Assembly (NCBI GenBank): GCA_012735215.1
Contig: JAAYHX010000006.1
Location: forward strand, 62,001-126,000
Length of the DNA stretch: 64,000 bases
Reading direction: 5' to 3'
DNA from: Tissierellia bacterium
Lineage (GTDB): Bacteria; Bacillota; Clostridia; Tissierellales; Tepidimicrobiaceae
Positions within the stretch are counted from its first letter, which is position 1. Every line of letters begins with the position of its first letter. Shown one piece after another: positions 1 through 8,711 of this stretch. The notes beneath the pieces were generated by a model. That model had not been told where the DNA came from. It saw nothing but the letters and a program-made list of their open reading frames with translations, and ran no database searches. Position numbers and translations under genes: made by a program.

Positions 1-1
1 C

Positions 2-415
2 TTAGAGGGATTGAAAACAGCAGTAAAGTTAATACCAAGTCTTATAGCCATATTTATAGCCATAGGTATATTCAGGGGCTCTCAAGCTCTAGATATGCTG
101 ATTACCCTTTTAAATCCCCTAACGGATTTAACAAATATACCCAAGGAAGTTCTTCCATTAATACTAATAAGGCCTTTATCCGGTTCAGGAGCCTTGGCAG
201 CTGTAAGGGATATTATTAGCCATTATGGACCTGATTCCCTGCCGGGAATACTAGCTGCTGTCATGATGGGGTCCTCAGAGACCATATTTTATACAACAAG
301 CCTATACTATGGTTCTGTAGGTATAAAAGATTATCGATATACCCTCAAGGCTGCACTTATATCCTATGTAATTTCCGTATTCATTACAGTGACCATATGT
401 GGACTGTTACTATAG
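2..415 (+). CDS. spmB: Spore maturation protein B, 3' part
   Basis: Integral membrane protein of the SpmA/SpmB pair, which in Bacillus is needed for full dehydration of the spore core. The open frame enters from the left edge without a start, so the N-terminal part (roughly 40 residues of a ~175-residue family) is missing. Visible family features are the segment IFRGSQALD, the RPLSGSGAL loop, HGPDS, and SSETIFYTTSLYYGSVG, followed by a last hydrophobic helix. A TTG at 11 is internal and not a real start. spmA would be expected just upstream, outside the window. Identification by recalled similarity to Bacillus SpmB; confident. Confidence 0.9.
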   Translation, partial: LEGLKTAVKLIPSLIAIFIAIGIFRGSQALDMLITLLNPLTDLTNIPKEVLPLILIRPLSGSGALAAVRDIISHYGPDSLPGILAAVMMGSSETIFYTTSLYYGSVGIKDYRYTLKAALISYVISVFITVTICGLLL

Positions 416-455
416 GATTAAAGTTTAATATTTGCTTAGTCCTTTGTAATAATAA

Positions 456-610
456 ATAAAGCCCCGCCCTCCGCTTACGAAATTTGGAAAGCATCACCAC
501 TTGGAAAATAGGTTTGCAAATTCGCTTACCTGAAGAGTTGCAAACCTTTTTGATTTTCCTTGGTGGGTTGCTTTCAACAAATTTCTGCAAAGTCGGGCTT
601 GGGGCTTTAT
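456..610. repeat. Long imperfect palindrome, family A copy 1
   Basis: The arms pair almost end to end: ATAAAGCCCC at the left edge matches GGGGCTTTAT at the right edge, AAATTTGG...AAAGC pairs with GC TTTC AACAAATTT, and GGTTTGCAA pairs with TTGCAAACC near the tip. No convincing coding frame runs through it. A second copy lies at 25582-25712; the best-conserved stretch is about 38 bases starting at 474 here and near 25588 there. Could be a non-autonomous mobile palindrome or a structured RNA; the sequence alone does not decide. Confidence 0.7.
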
Positions 611-639
611 ATATTATGCTGTCCAAACTGCAGCCAAAA

Positions 640-804
640 GCATATAGCAAAGATTAGAGCCGACTCGAGAAGATTTGATTGAAGTATCCGGCGCAGCAAA
701 ACCATAAGATTTGCGTCTTAAGCGTTAGCGGTTACGCAAATCGGTTTTGCAAGCCGTGATACTTCACAAATCTTTGAGCCGGAGGCTCGTTCTTTGCTAT
801 ATGC
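640..804. repeat. Long imperfect palindrome, family B copy 1
   Basis: GCATATAGCAAAGA at the left edge pairs with TCTTTGCTATATGC at the right edge. Further in, AGATTTG pairs with CAAATCT, GAAGTATC with GATACTTC, and GCAAAACC with GGTTTTGC, giving a ~165-nt hairpin. The right arm (762-798) closely matches 33846-33882, which forms the transcript end of the ger operon, so this is a second dispersed palindrome family. It sits 30 bases from family A copy 1, and the two fill most of the 540-base gap between spmB and yabE. Confidence 0.65.
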
Positions 805-894
805 TTGCAAACTAGTATCATATGTATATTTTTCAAGTGTCAGTAATAGTGGGCTGAGCTTTATGTATTATACATGATAAATAAATATTAAAAG

Positions 895-941
895 AAAAAA
901 GAAAGCTCTACCTTAATAAATAATTAATAGTAGAGCTTTCT
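895..941 (-). terminator. Terminator of the yabE-like gene
   Basis: GAAAGCTCTAC and GTAGAGCTTTC form an 11-bp stem; on the minus strand the stem is followed by a run of T. It lies 15 bases past the stop of the 3D-domain gene. Confidence 0.85.
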
Positions 942-955
942 AATTTAATATAATA

Positions 956-1978
956 CTAATCTAACACATATACTTTTACTTTCCTCACACCAAAGCGTCT
1001 TACTTCACTACTGGAATTGAAAAATAAATCAATTCTGTTTCCTTTAATTGCTCCACCTGTGTCCTCAGCTACGCAGAAACCATAATCTTGTCTACCATCT
1101 AGAGATTTTACATATAGCTTGGTGCCTAGAGGAATTACCCTTGGGTCTACAGCTACTACCCCTGGTCTTGCCCTTGTTCCTGATGCTGTAATTCCATAGT
1201 ATTTATCACCTGGTCTTTTTCCTGTACTTTCATAAGACAGATCATAAGCTGTAGCTGTCATTGTAAGTACTTTCTTGTATCTAAAGCTGGTTCCTCTGGA
1301 TGAGGTAGCTACATTTCTTGTTCCTCTTTCAGTAATTTGTGGAACTGGTTCTTTTACAACTTCTTCTTCCACAACTTCTTCTGATACAAGTTCTCCATTT
1401 TCATATCTTTTATTTATTTTTTTGACCTTTAGTCCATTTTGGCCTTTTTGAGTTACCTTTTCTTGACCAATATCCATATTACTATTTTGCTTTACCAGGC
1501 TTTCATAGGGGATTGATTCTTCAACTTCTTCAAGGACTTCTTCTACTTCAATAACCTGGATTTCATCTCCAGGGGATACTGTTTCAGACAGATCAGGTAT
1601 AGTATAGTCCTTTTCCCCTAATTCCACTTGATTTTCCTTTAGTATATCTTCTACTCTATCGAAAATTGATTTGATTTCATACTTGCCTCCACCTATGCTC
1701 AGCATATAGGCATTAGACGTTTTTATGATTATATTCATATTGTTTTCTATTTTGGCATCTAATGGAACATTTATATAATCATCTTCATTAAGAACTATTT
1801 TCTCATTATCTAAAAAATCTTTGACGGTGTTTGCATAGGTTACTACTTCCCTAATTTCACCATCAATATCTAGAGTAATGTCCTTAGCACTGAGCATATA
1901 AGCTCCTAGAGATAGACTTGAGCAAATAGTGAGGACACCTAAAACCTTCAAGGCCTTAGCCTTGTTAATACTATTCAT
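956..1978 (-). CDS. yabE: 3D-domain protein with DUF348 and G5 domains (YabE/RpfB-like)
   Basis: Exported cell-wall protein of the YabE/resuscitation-promoting-factor-like group, probably a muralytic enzyme. Residues 1-28 form a signal/anchor helix. Two DUF348 repeats follow (about 32-75 and 85-130), then a G5-like region rich in Glu/Val (about 135-215), and a C-terminal 3D domain (about 250-340) with TATAYD, GITASGT, VVAVDP, IPLGTKLYV, DTGGAIKG and NRIDLF, which carry the three catalytic-type Asp residues. The start is placed at ATG 1978 because AGGAGGT lies 7 bases upstream; a frame-open ATG nine codons earlier has no such site. A close relative sits beside metG/rnmV/ksgA in Bacillus, as here. 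Confidence 0.85.
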   Translation of the reverse strand: MNSINKAKALKVLGVLTICSSLSLGAYMLSAKDITLDIDGEIREVVTYANTVKDFLDNEKIVLNEDDYINVPLDAKIENNMNIIIKTSNAYMLSIGGGKYEIKSIFDRVEDILKENQVELGEKDYTIPDLSETVSPGDEIQVIEVEEVLEEVEESIPYESLVKQNSNMDIGQEKVTQKGQNGLKVKKINKRYENGELVSEEVVEEEVVKEPVPQITERGTRNVATSSRGTSFRYKKVLTMTATAYDLSYESTGKRPGDKYYGITASGTRARPGVVAVDPRVIPLGTKLYVKSLDGRQDYGFCVAEDTGGAIKGNRIDLFFNSSSEVRRFGVRKVKVYVLD

Positions 1979-2008
1979 GACTTTACCTCCTATTTTTTGA
2001 CTCATTGT

Positions 2009-2037
2009 ATTCTAGTAAAAAATAATAGTTTTGTCAA
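2009..2037 (-). promoter_or_regulatory. Sigma-A-type promoter of the yabE-like gene
   Basis: On the minus strand, TTGACA (2032-2037) and TAGAAT (2009-2014) are separated by 17 bases and end about 30 bases before the start codon. The rest of the 329-base gap to 2307 holds a small hairpin around 2173-2192 (AATTCCAT/ATGGAATT) and the next gene's terminator; no riboswitch is recognisable. Confidence 0.7.
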
Positions 2038-2242
2038 ATCTATTTACAAAAATTGCTAGAATTATGTAAATTATTGACTTTTCTTCGTGTTCAATTTAGT
2101 ATTTCCCAAATTATTCAAAATATTACCTTTGTTAAAATAAATCCTGTAAGGGTGCTTATGGCTATGCTAGGTCAATTCCATAAAATGGAATTGAATTAAA
2201 TGTAAAGTCCTTCCATAAAATTATTAAATTTTTGTAACAAAA

Positions 2243-2284
2243 AGAAAGACTTCCGTATTATAACCTGTAAAAGGAAGTCTTTCT
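2243..2284 (-). terminator. Terminator of the Pro/Tyr-rich protein gene
   Basis: AGAAAGACTTCC and GGAAGTCTTTCT form a 12-bp stem, followed on the minus strand by TTTTTGTT. Confidence 0.85.
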
Positions 2285-2307
2285 AAGCTTTCTTGAACAA
2301 AAATTTA

Positions 2308-2673
2308 TTATCTTTCACTGGGAATATAATATGGACTTAATTTATGAAGGTCAATGTATTTAAACTTTTCATATTCTTCATTGGAGAATTCTGTTGTATG
2401 TGAATAGCTATTATATGGTGAATAATATCCGCATCTCATTCTCATGCAGACCTCCATACATTCCCTAAAATGAGGATCCATCATAGGATAATCCATATAG
2501 GGCATATTTGGTCCTACAGGATCTGGCTCATAATAGGGTTCATTATATATGGGCTCCATATCATAGGGGTCATGATATATAGGATGATCATAAAAAGGTT
2601 TTCTGCTGCAGGGGTCCATTGGATACAAGGGAGGTACTGCTGGTTGATTATATCTGTTGTCAGAGTCATGCAT
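2308..2673 (-). CDS. Small Pro/Tyr/Met/Asp-rich protein, spore-coat-like
   Basis: A 121-residue protein of unusual composition: residues 1-60 are almost entirely Pro, Tyr, Asp, Met and Asn, with repeated EPxY/DPxY units (DPYDMEP, NEPYYEPDP). A small Cys-containing segment follows (ECMEVCMRMRCGYY). The tail is more ordinary and ends in YYIPSER. Tyr/Pro-rich, Cys-containing small proteins are typical of clostridial spore coats, but no family is recognised and the coat role is inference. ATG 2673 is chosen because AAGGAGTGA lies 8 bases upstream; the GTG three codons earlier overlaps that site. It has its own terminator and appears monocistronic. Confidence 0.6.
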   Translation of the reverse strand: MHDSDNRYNQPAVPPLYPMDPCSRKPFYDHPIYHDPYDMEPIYNEPYYEPDPVGPNMPYMDYPMMDPHFRECMEVCMRMRCGYYSPYNSYSHTTEFSNEEYEKFKYIDLHKLSPYYIPSER

Positions 2674-2814
2674 GAAAATCACTCCTTTTTATAATTAGCT
2701 AATATCATTATATGTATCAGCCTTTATCTGGTCACAAGATTTAAATCCATCTTGACAAAACTAATAATTTCCTGTATATTGTTTAAATAAATAAGCCAAT
2801 ATTAATAGAAAAAG

Positions 2815-3066
2815 GTAATGAAGGGAAGAGTAGGTTTAATCTGAAACTATAGAGAGCCGGGATTGGTGGAAACCGGTGTTAAAGATTAAGCAGAAGATGG
2901 CCCCTAAACTTTACAGTTGAAGCTTAGTAGACTGTAACGGACAGCACCCGTTATTTAGTGCAAGGTTATGTTAGTAACCTAGTGAGGTTTAAACTGCGAA
3001 GTTTAAACGAAGTAGAGTGGTATCACGAAAATTAAGCCTTCGTCTCTATATGGGGATGAAGGCTTT
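2815..3066 (+). promoter_or_regulatory. T-box leader (tRNA-Met-type) of metG
   Basis: A ~250-nt leader with T-box architecture: a stem I region with AGAGAGCC near 2852, a specifier-loop-like GAAGATGGCC whose ATG (2897-2899) would be a Met codon, the T-box core AGAGTGGTATCACG (3014-3027), and a terminator hairpin AAGCCTTC/GAAGGCTT with T-run (3034-3066). TGGT in the core can pair with a tRNA ending in ACCA, which fits the A discriminator of tRNA-Met. The core deviates from the usual GGGTGGTACCGCG. Uncharged tRNA-Met should favour antitermination into metG. Confidence 0.85.
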
Positions 3067-3108
3067 TGTATTAATAAAAAGTGAAAAATACAAGAGGAGG
3101 GAAATCTA

Positions 3109-5034
3109 GTGAGTAAGAGATATTATTTGACCACCCCTATTTATTATCCAAGTGATAATCTTCACATTGGCCATACTTACACTACTGTTGCTGCTGATAC
3201 ATTAAAGAAATTTAAGCAAGCTCAGGGATATGAAGTATATTTTGTAACTGGTTCCGATGAACATGGTCAAAAGATAGAACAAAAGGCTAAAGAAAACAAT
3301 ATGGAACCTAAAGAATACGTTGACATGATAGTTGAAAACATAAAAAGACTTTGGAGTATGTTGGGAGTATCCTATGATAAGTTCATAAGGACTACCGATA
3401 AGGATCATGAAAAGGTGGTACAGAAGATATTTACCCAGTTATATGAACAGGGGGACATTTACAAATCCCATTATGAGGGCTGGTATTGTACACCCTGTGA
3501 ATCCTTCTGGACAGAAAGCCAGTTATTAGATGGCAAATGTCCTGACTGCGGCAGGGATGTTCAGTTGACAAAAGAAGAAGCCTACTTTTTCAGACTGTCC
3601 AAATATAAGGATAGGATAATCCAGCTATTTGAGGAAAATCCAGATTTTCTACAGCCTGAATCCAGAAGAAATGAAATGATTAACAACTTCTTGAAGGAAG
3701 GGCTAGAGGACATTTCCGTATCCAGAAGTACCTTTGATTGGGGAGTGAAAGTTCCTTTTGATCCAAAGCATGTGGTATATGTATGGATAGATGCCTTGGC
3801 TTGTTATATTACAGCACTAGGCTATGGAATGGATAATGATGAAAACTTCCAAAAGTTCTGGCCTGCTAATCTTCATCTAGTAGGTAAGGAAATAGTTAGA
3901 TTCCATACTATCATCTGGCCAGCACTGCTTATGGCATTGGGACTAGAGGTGCCAAAGAAGGTCTTTGGACATGGCTGGATTCTATTTGATGATGACAAAA
4001 TGTCAAAATCCAAGGGCAATGTAATCTATCCAGAACCGATAATAGATCTTTATGGTATAGATGCCTTTAGATATTTCTTATTAAGGGATTTTTCTTTTGG
4101 TCAAGATGGTTCCTTTACTAGGGAGAAATTTTTACAGAGAATTAACTCTGATTTAGCTAATGACCTAGGCAACCTAGTGAGCAGAACAGTTACCATGGTT
4201 GAAAAATACAATGATGGTATACTTCCTGAACCAGTATTAAAAGAAGAATTAGATAACTCCCTAGTGGAAGTAGCAGTAAATGCTAAGGAGAAGGTTGAAA
4301 AATACATGGATCAGTTGAACTTCTCTCAAGCCCTAGAGGAGATTTGGAAGGTAGTTAGAAGGACTAACAAGTATATAGATGAGACTACTCCATGGATATT
4401 GATAAAAGAAGGTAAAAAGGATAGACTTGACACAGTATTGTATAATCTAACTGAAAGCATAAGAATCATAGCTACATTAATTAGTCCATTTATGGAAAAC
4501 ACAGCTAAAGAGATCTTCAATCAAATTGGATTTAGTCATAAAATAGATTGGGAAGAGGCTAAAGAATGGGGTATTATAAAAGCAGGTACCAAAGTCAATA
4601 AAGGAAAAGTCCTATTCCCAAGAATGGATATAGCAAAGGAATTAGAAAAGCTTGAAGAAGCAAACCAAAAGCTAATAGAGGAAAGATCCAAAAAGGCTGA
4701 AGGAGAGGAAGAATATATAAGCATAGAAGACTTTGACAAGGTTAAATTAAAAGTGGCAGAAGTTATAGAAGTAAAAGACCATCCAAATGCTGATAAACTT
4801 TTAGTATTGAAGCTTAAGCTTGGGGATGAAATAAGACAGGTAGTTTCTGGAATAAAGAAATACTACTCAAAAGAGGATCTAGTTGGCAAAAAAGTTGTAG
4901 TTATAGCCAACTTAAAACCTGTAAAGTTAAGAGGAATAGAATCCAAAGGCATGATATTGGCAGCTGAAAAGGACGGGAAATTGACCTTGGTATCCACTTT
5001 AGAGGATATTGAATCAGGAGCTACTATTTCATAA
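3109..5034 (+). CDS. metG: Methionyl-tRNA synthetase with C-terminal tRNA-binding domain
   Basis: Class I aminoacyl-tRNA synthetase charging tRNA-Met in the cytoplasm. The HIGH signature is HIGH at residues 19-22 and the KMSKS loop is at 297-301. A one-knuckle zinc site is formed by C127, C130, C144 and C147 (CTPC...CPDC). The C-terminal ~100 residues (about 535-641, [17 protein letters not shown]) are the EMAPII/Arc1-like tRNA-binding domain that dimerises these enzymes. The GTG start at 3109 has GAGGAGGG upstream. It lies behind the T-box leader and 12 bases before tatD, so the block is probably co-transcribed. Length (641) is normal for the MetG-plus-tRNA-binding form. Confidence 0.97.
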   Translation: MSKRYYLTTPIYYPSDNLHIGHTYTTVAADTLKKFKQAQGYEVYFVTGSDEHGQKIEQKAKENNMEPKEYVDMIVENIKRLWSMLGVSYDKFIRTTDKDHEKVVQKIFTQLYEQGDIYKSHYEGWYCTPCESFWTESQLLDGKCPDCGRDVQLTKEEAYFFRLSKYKDRIIQLFEENPDFLQPESRRNEMINNFLKEGLEDISVSRSTFDWGVKVPFDPKHVVYVWIDALACYITALGYGMDNDENFQKFWPANLHLVGKEIVRFHTIIWPALLMALGLEVPKKVFGHGWILFDDDKMSKSKGNVIYPEPIIDLYGIDAFRYFLLRDFSFGQDGSFTREKFLQRINSDLANDLGNLVSRTVTMVEKYNDGILPEPVLKEELDNSLVEVAVNAKEKVEKYMDQLNFSQALEEIWKVVRRTNKYIDETTPWILIKEGKKDRLDTVLYNLTESIRIIATLISPFMENTAKEIFNQIGFSHKIDWEEAKEWGIIKAGTKVNKGKVLFPRMDIAKELEKLEEANQKLIEERSKKAEGEEEYISIEDFDKVKLKVAEVIEVKDHPNADKLLVLKLKLGDEIRQVVSGIKKYYSKEDLVGKKVVVIANLKPVKLRGIESKGMILAAEKDGKLTLVSTLEDIESGATIS

Positions 5035-5046
5035 GGAGATGAAGAA

Positions 5047-5814
5047 ATGCTAATAGACAGTCATGCTCATCTGGATGACGAAAGATTTGACAAGGATAGG
5101 GATGATATTATAAAATCCCTTTATGAGTCTTATGTTGAACTTGTGATAAATCCTGGAGCAGATTTAAATAGCAGTATAAAGGCTGTAGCCCTTGCAGAAA
5201 AATATGATAACATCTATGCAGCAGTGGGGGTCCATCCCCACTCTGCTTCTGAAATGGACCAATCTACAATGGACATACTAAGATCTTTTGCAGCTAGGGA
5301 AAAGGTAGTAGCCATAGGGGAAATTGGCCTAGACTACTATTATGACAATTCTCCAAGGGATGTTCAGAGAAGGTGGTTTAGAGAACAGCTAAGACTTGCT
5401 AAGGAGGTAGATCTCCCAGTCATAATCCACTCAAGGGATGCTGCAGGTGATACTATGGAAATACTTAAGGAGGAACAGGACGGAAGGCTTACTGGGGTAC
5501 TACACTGCTATTCTGGAAGTGTTGAGATGGCAGAAGAATACATTAAGTTAGGCTTTTATATATCCCTTGCAGGCCCTGTAACCTTTAAAAATGCCAAGGT
5601 TCCTAAGGAAGTAGCAAAAGCTGTACCCTTAGATAAGTTACTAATAGAAACTGATTCCCCCTATATGACACCGGAACCCTATAGGGGTAAAAGAAATGAA
5701 CCTAAATATGTAAGATATGTAGCAGAAACCATTGCAGAGCTAAGGGGGATTTCCTTAGAGGAGCTGGCAGAAAAAACTTCAGAAAATGCAAAGAAACTTT
5801 TTAAGATTAAATAA
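5047..5814 (+). CDS. tatD: TatD-family metal-dependent DNase
   Basis: TIM-barrel metal-dependent hydrolase of the TatD/YcfH family, about 255 residues as usual. Metal-binding signatures are seen in order: DSHAHLDD near the N terminus (HxH), GEIGLDYYY, IHSRDA, LHCYSGS and IETDSPYMTP. In Bacillus the gene also sits directly after metG and before yabE/rnmV. AAGGAGATGA precedes the ATG. Exact cellular substrate is not settled for the family (3'-5' exonuclease activity is known for some members). A REP-like palindrome begins right after the stop codon. Confidence 0.95.
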   Translation: MLIDSHAHLDDERFDKDRDDIIKSLYESYVELVINPGADLNSSIKAVALAEKYDNIYAAVGVHPHSASEMDQSTMDILRSFAAREKVVAIGEIGLDYYYDNSPRDVQRRWFREQLRLAKEVDLPVIIHSRDAAGDTMEILKEEQDGRLTGVLHCYSGSVEMAEEYIKLGFYISLAGPVTFKNAKVPKEVAKAVPLDKLLIETDSPYMTPEPYRGKRNEPKYVRYVAETIAELRGISLEELAEKTSENAKKLFKIK

Positions 5815-5837
5815 GACAGAGGGACGGTTCTCTTGTC
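5815..5837 (+). repeat. REP-like short palindrome, copy 1
   Basis: A 23-base imperfect palindrome beginning GACAGAGGGACGG and ending TTCTCTTGTC, immediately after the tatD stop. The identical 23-mer occurs on the other strand at 50388-50410, also just after a stop codon in sense orientation; a diverged copy (4 mismatches) is at 40085-40107. The shared sequence extends through TTATTT on the right. Confidence 0.8.
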
Positions 5838-5900
5838 TTATTTGTCTTAGATGAAATAGATTTCTTCATATATGAATTGGAATAAAAGGAGTAAGCATTT

Positions 5901-6446
5901 ATGATTAAAGAGATAATAGTAGTAGAAGGCAGGGACGATGTTACTGCAGTTAAAAATGCATTAGATGCAGAGGTCATAGCTACTGGAGGCTTTGGATATG
6001 ACAGGAAGTTTATTGAGAATCTAAAGAAGATATCGGAAAAGAGAGGTATTATAATACTGACAGACCCGGACTATGCCGGTGAGAAGATAAGAAAGGATTT
6101 GACTAAGCACATAAAAAATTGCAAACATGCCTTTATTAAACAAGGGAAAGCTTTAAAGAAAGGCAATATAGGTGTGGAGAATGCTACTAAAGAAGACATA
6201 CAAGAGGCAATACTAAAGGCTAGACCGGAGATCTTGGAGAAGAGAGAAGAGTTCAGCAAAAGGGACTTGATAGAACTAGGTCTAGCAGGTGGAGAAAACA
6301 GCAGTAGAAGGAGAGAACAAGTAGGAGAAATCCTAGGCATAGGCTACTGTAATGCTAAGCAGTTCTTAAATAGACTCAACAATTTTGGCATAACAAGAGA
6401 AGAACTCATAAAAGCAGTGGAGAGGATAGAAAAGAATGAAGGATAA
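5901..6446 (+). CDS. rnmV: Ribonuclease M5
   Basis: Toprim-domain nuclease that trims both ends of the 5S rRNA precursor in Gram-positive bacteria. The Toprim residues are visible: E9 in VVEGRDD and the DxD pair D55/D57 in LTDPDYAG. The C-terminal half (ENSSRRREQVGEILGIGYCNAKQFLNRLNNFGI, given here in pieces by its helices) is the family-specific region. Length of 181 is normal. The 3' end overlaps rsmA by 11 bases, implying translational coupling, as in Bacillus rnmV-ksgA. Confidence 0.95.
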   Translation: MIKEIIVVEGRDDVTAVKNALDAEVIATGGFGYDRKFIENLKKISEKRGIIILTDPDYAGEKIRKDLTKHIKNCKHAFIKQGKALKKGNIGVENATKEDIQEAILKARPEILEKREEFSKRDLIELGLAGGENSSRRREQVGEILGIGYCNAKQFLNRLNNFGITREELIKAVERIEKNEG

Positions 6447-7305
6447 GAGATTGTATTCCCCTAAGTATATAAGAGAATTACTGGATAGATATGGATTTGC
6501 CTTTTCAAAGCAATTGGGCCAAAATTTCCTCATAGATGGAAACATAGTAAGGAATATAGTTAAAAAGGCCGGCATTAATAAAGATGATTATGTGCTGGAA
6601 ATAGGGCCAGGCATTGGGACTTTGACGGAAGAGTTAGCCCTTCATAGCAAGAAGGTGGTGGCTGTAGAAATAGATAAAAGCCTCCTTCCAATACTGGATG
6701 AAACCCTAGCTGAGTACGATAATGTGGAAATAGTGCATGGAGATATACTTAAGGTAGATATAGAAAAGCTAATAGATGAAAGACTAGGAGGAGGGCCTGT
6801 CAAGGTTGTAGCCAACCTTCCCTACTATGTGACCACTCCCATAATAGCAATGCTGATTGAGAAGGATCTAAATATTGACTCAATAACTGTCATGATACAA
6901 AAGGAAGTGGCCGATAGGGTTGCTGCAGAACCTGGAACTAAACAGTATGGGTCTCTTACTGTTTTTGTAAACTTCTACTGTCATGTGGAAACTCTACTAT
7001 CGGTGCCAAAAACTGTATTTATGCCTAGACCAAAGGTAGATTCAGCTGTAATAAAGCTAGACTTAAAAAAGACCATAGATGATGTGGACAAGAAACTCTT
7101 TTTCAAAGTAGTAAGAACTGCCTTCAATCAGAGGAGAAAGACCATACTAAATTCCCTGACATCAGCCCAGCTACATGTAGATAAGGAAATGGTAAAGCAA
7201 ATACTAGAGGAATGTAACATTCCCCTTAATGAGAGAGCTGAAAATTTAAAAATAGAAGATTTTATCAAGATTAGTAAAAGATTAACCTCCTTGAACATAT
7301 ATTAA
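6436..7305 (+). CDS. rsmA: 16S rRNA dimethyladenosine transferase
   Basis: KsgA/RsmA methyltransferase that dimethylates the two adjacent adenines in the 3' hairpin of 16S rRNA, a late 30S assembly step. Seen: LGQNFLID at about 27-34, the SAM-binding EIGPGIGTLT at 55-64, the catalytic NLPYYVTTPI motif near 126, and the basic C-terminal domain with FNQRRKT. Length 289 is typical. It overlaps rnmV and is followed after 28 bases by an unrelated acidic protein with its own AGGAGG site. Confidence 0.97.
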   Translation: MKDKRLYSPKYIRELLDRYGFAFSKQLGQNFLIDGNIVRNIVKKAGINKDDYVLEIGPGIGTLTEELALHSKKVVAVEIDKSLLPILDETLAEYDNVEIVHGDILKVDIEKLIDERLGGGPVKVVANLPYYVTTPIIAMLIEKDLNIDSITVMIQKEVADRVAAEPGTKQYGSLTVFVNFYCHVETLLSVPKTVFMPRPKVDSAVIKLDLKKTIDDVDKKLFFKVVRTAFNQRRKTILNSLTSAQLHVDKEMVKQILEECNIPLNERAENLKIEDFIKISKRLTSLNIY

Positions 7306-7333
7306 TATAAAGATTAAAAAAGGAGGTTAACTG

Positions 7334-8626
7334 ATGCCAGGGGATTTTACATACTTTAGAAAATTTATAATCCTTAAAGACGACTATACAAGCCTTGAAA
7401 ATATCAACCCTAAGGGTCATGGCAAGATAGAGACCAGGGGGAATAGAGGCCTATTAAGATTGAACCTTGAAAACTGCGAAAAAGATCAGGCATACAGTAT
7501 ATATTTTCTCATGGGGAAAAAAGGAGAAGTAAAGGAATTGGATATGGGGAAAATATTCACTGATGATAGGGGCAAGGGTAGAGCTGACATTTCCATCAAT
7601 TTAAAGGATATTGAATTAAAGGGCTTTCCCATCCATAAGGTAGAGGCATTGGTAGTAAAAAGAGGTGACCATATAATTCTAGCCGGGAATATGGATAAGG
7701 ATAGCAAGGTTTTAGAAGAATATACAAGGTCTATTTTCAAAGAAACCATTGATAAGACTGAAGAACTAGAACAGCCCCTTGAAGAAGAGGAGCAGGTTGT
7801 AGAAGCTGATGATAAGGAAACTCAAGAGGATCTATCTAGGCACTTTCCAGTTGGATTTCTAGGGGGAGTGATTGAAAAAGAATCTAAGGAAGAGCCAAAA
7901 GAGGATGCTGAAAGAGATATACAAGATGAAGCTGAGGAAGGATTAGAAGAAGAGATTAAGGTAGAAGAAGTAAAGCAAGGTTGGCAGGAAGTGCCAGAAG
8001 AATTAGAGAAAGAAGCTGAAGAACAAGCAGAAGAGGAAAAAGTTATAGAAGAAACTAAGGAGGCCAGAGAAAAGGAAACAGAAGTACAAGACGCAATAGA
8101 AGAAGGCTATGAAACCTTTGAACCTTTTGAGCCTGATAGTCCATCTTATGAACAAATTGAATACATCCGCAGACTTAATCACAAGAATCAGATGACAGAT
8201 TATATATTAAGCGTGTTGAAGTATTTCCCACAAGTACAACCTTTTAAAATATACCTTCACGGATATACCTGGTGGAGAATAGATGATGATGGTTACAACT
8301 CCTATAAGGGCTTCTTGCCATATTATAACTATTTACTAAGTGCTGATTATAAATATCCATTTTTACATGATTCCACCACATGTTTAGATCAAATAAGAAA
8401 ATATGGCCACTATCTGTTTGGAATCTATTCTGAAGGCAATCAGGTTAAGTATTATGTGTATGCCATTCCAGGAAGGTTTACTACAGAGGAGCACCCCTTT
8501 AAAGGAATTACAGGATTTAATACCTGGTATGATTCTATTGACGAGGTGGGGTATTGGATACTTTATATAGATCCATTAATGGGCAAGATAATATATCCAA
8601 TAAATCCTATGACACCTGGGGATTAG
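7334..8626 (+). CDS. Unknown three-part protein with Glu-rich linker
   Basis: Not assigned to a named family. Three regions are visible in 430 residues. Residues 1-135 are a compact beta-rich domain (YFRKFIILKDD, GLLRLNLENC, YSIYFLMGKKGEVKEL). Residues about 140-265 are very acidic low-complexity sequence (long runs of Glu/Lys/Ala, likely helical or disordered). Residues about 266-430 form an aromatic C-terminal domain (KIYLHGYTWWRIDDDG, YGHYLFGIYSEGNQVKYYVYAIPG, GYWILYIDPLMGKIIYPI). No signal peptide or membrane helix. Position directly after rsmA with a good AGGAGG site (AAAGGAGGTTAACTG) suggests co-expression with that block. Aromatic C-terminal domains of this kind occur in clostridial spore-associated proteins, but a spore role is only a guess. 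Confidence 0.6.
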   Translation: MPGDFTYFRKFIILKDDYTSLENINPKGHGKIETRGNRGLLRLNLENCEKDQAYSIYFLMGKKGEVKELDMGKIFTDDRGKGRADISINLKDIELKGFPIHKVEALVVKRGDHIILAGNMDKDSKVLEEYTRSIFKETIDKTEELEQPLEEEEQVVEADDKETQEDLSRHFPVGFLGGVIEKESKEEPKEDAERDIQDEAEEGLEEEIKVEEVKQGWQEVPEELEKEAEEQAEEEKVIEETKEAREKETEVQDAIEEGYETFEPFEPDSPSYEQIEYIRRLNHKNQMTDYILSVLKYFPQVQPFKIYLHGYTWWRIDDDGYNSYKGFLPYYNYLLSADYKYPFLHDSTTCLDQIRKYGHYLFGIYSEGNQVKYYVYAIPGRFTTEEHPFKGITGFNTWYDSIDEVGYWILYIDPLMGKIIYPINPMTPGD

Positions 8627-8684
8627 ACTATACTTTGTAGAGCAATAGATAGTTGGCTTTAAAATCATATAGAATGTAAAAAAG

Positions 8685-8711
8685 AATGAGGACAGCTAAT
8701 CCTCATTTTTT
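8685..8711. terminator. Bidirectional terminator between the unknown gene and comFB-like gene
   Basis: AATGAGGA and TCCTCATT pair around a seven-base loop, with A-run on the left and T-run on the right. The comFB-like stop codon lies inside the hairpin. Confidence 0.75.

Noticed and set aside
384-650. 88-codon minus-strand ORF
   Set aside because: Lies across family A palindrome, no RBS, composition unlike a protein; inverted-repeat artefact.
1979-2230. Cyclic-di-AMP (ydaO) riboswitch before the yabE-like gene
   Set aside because: Such switches often precede these wall genes, but the minus-strand sequence shows a plain promoter close to the start and no ydaO-like motifs.
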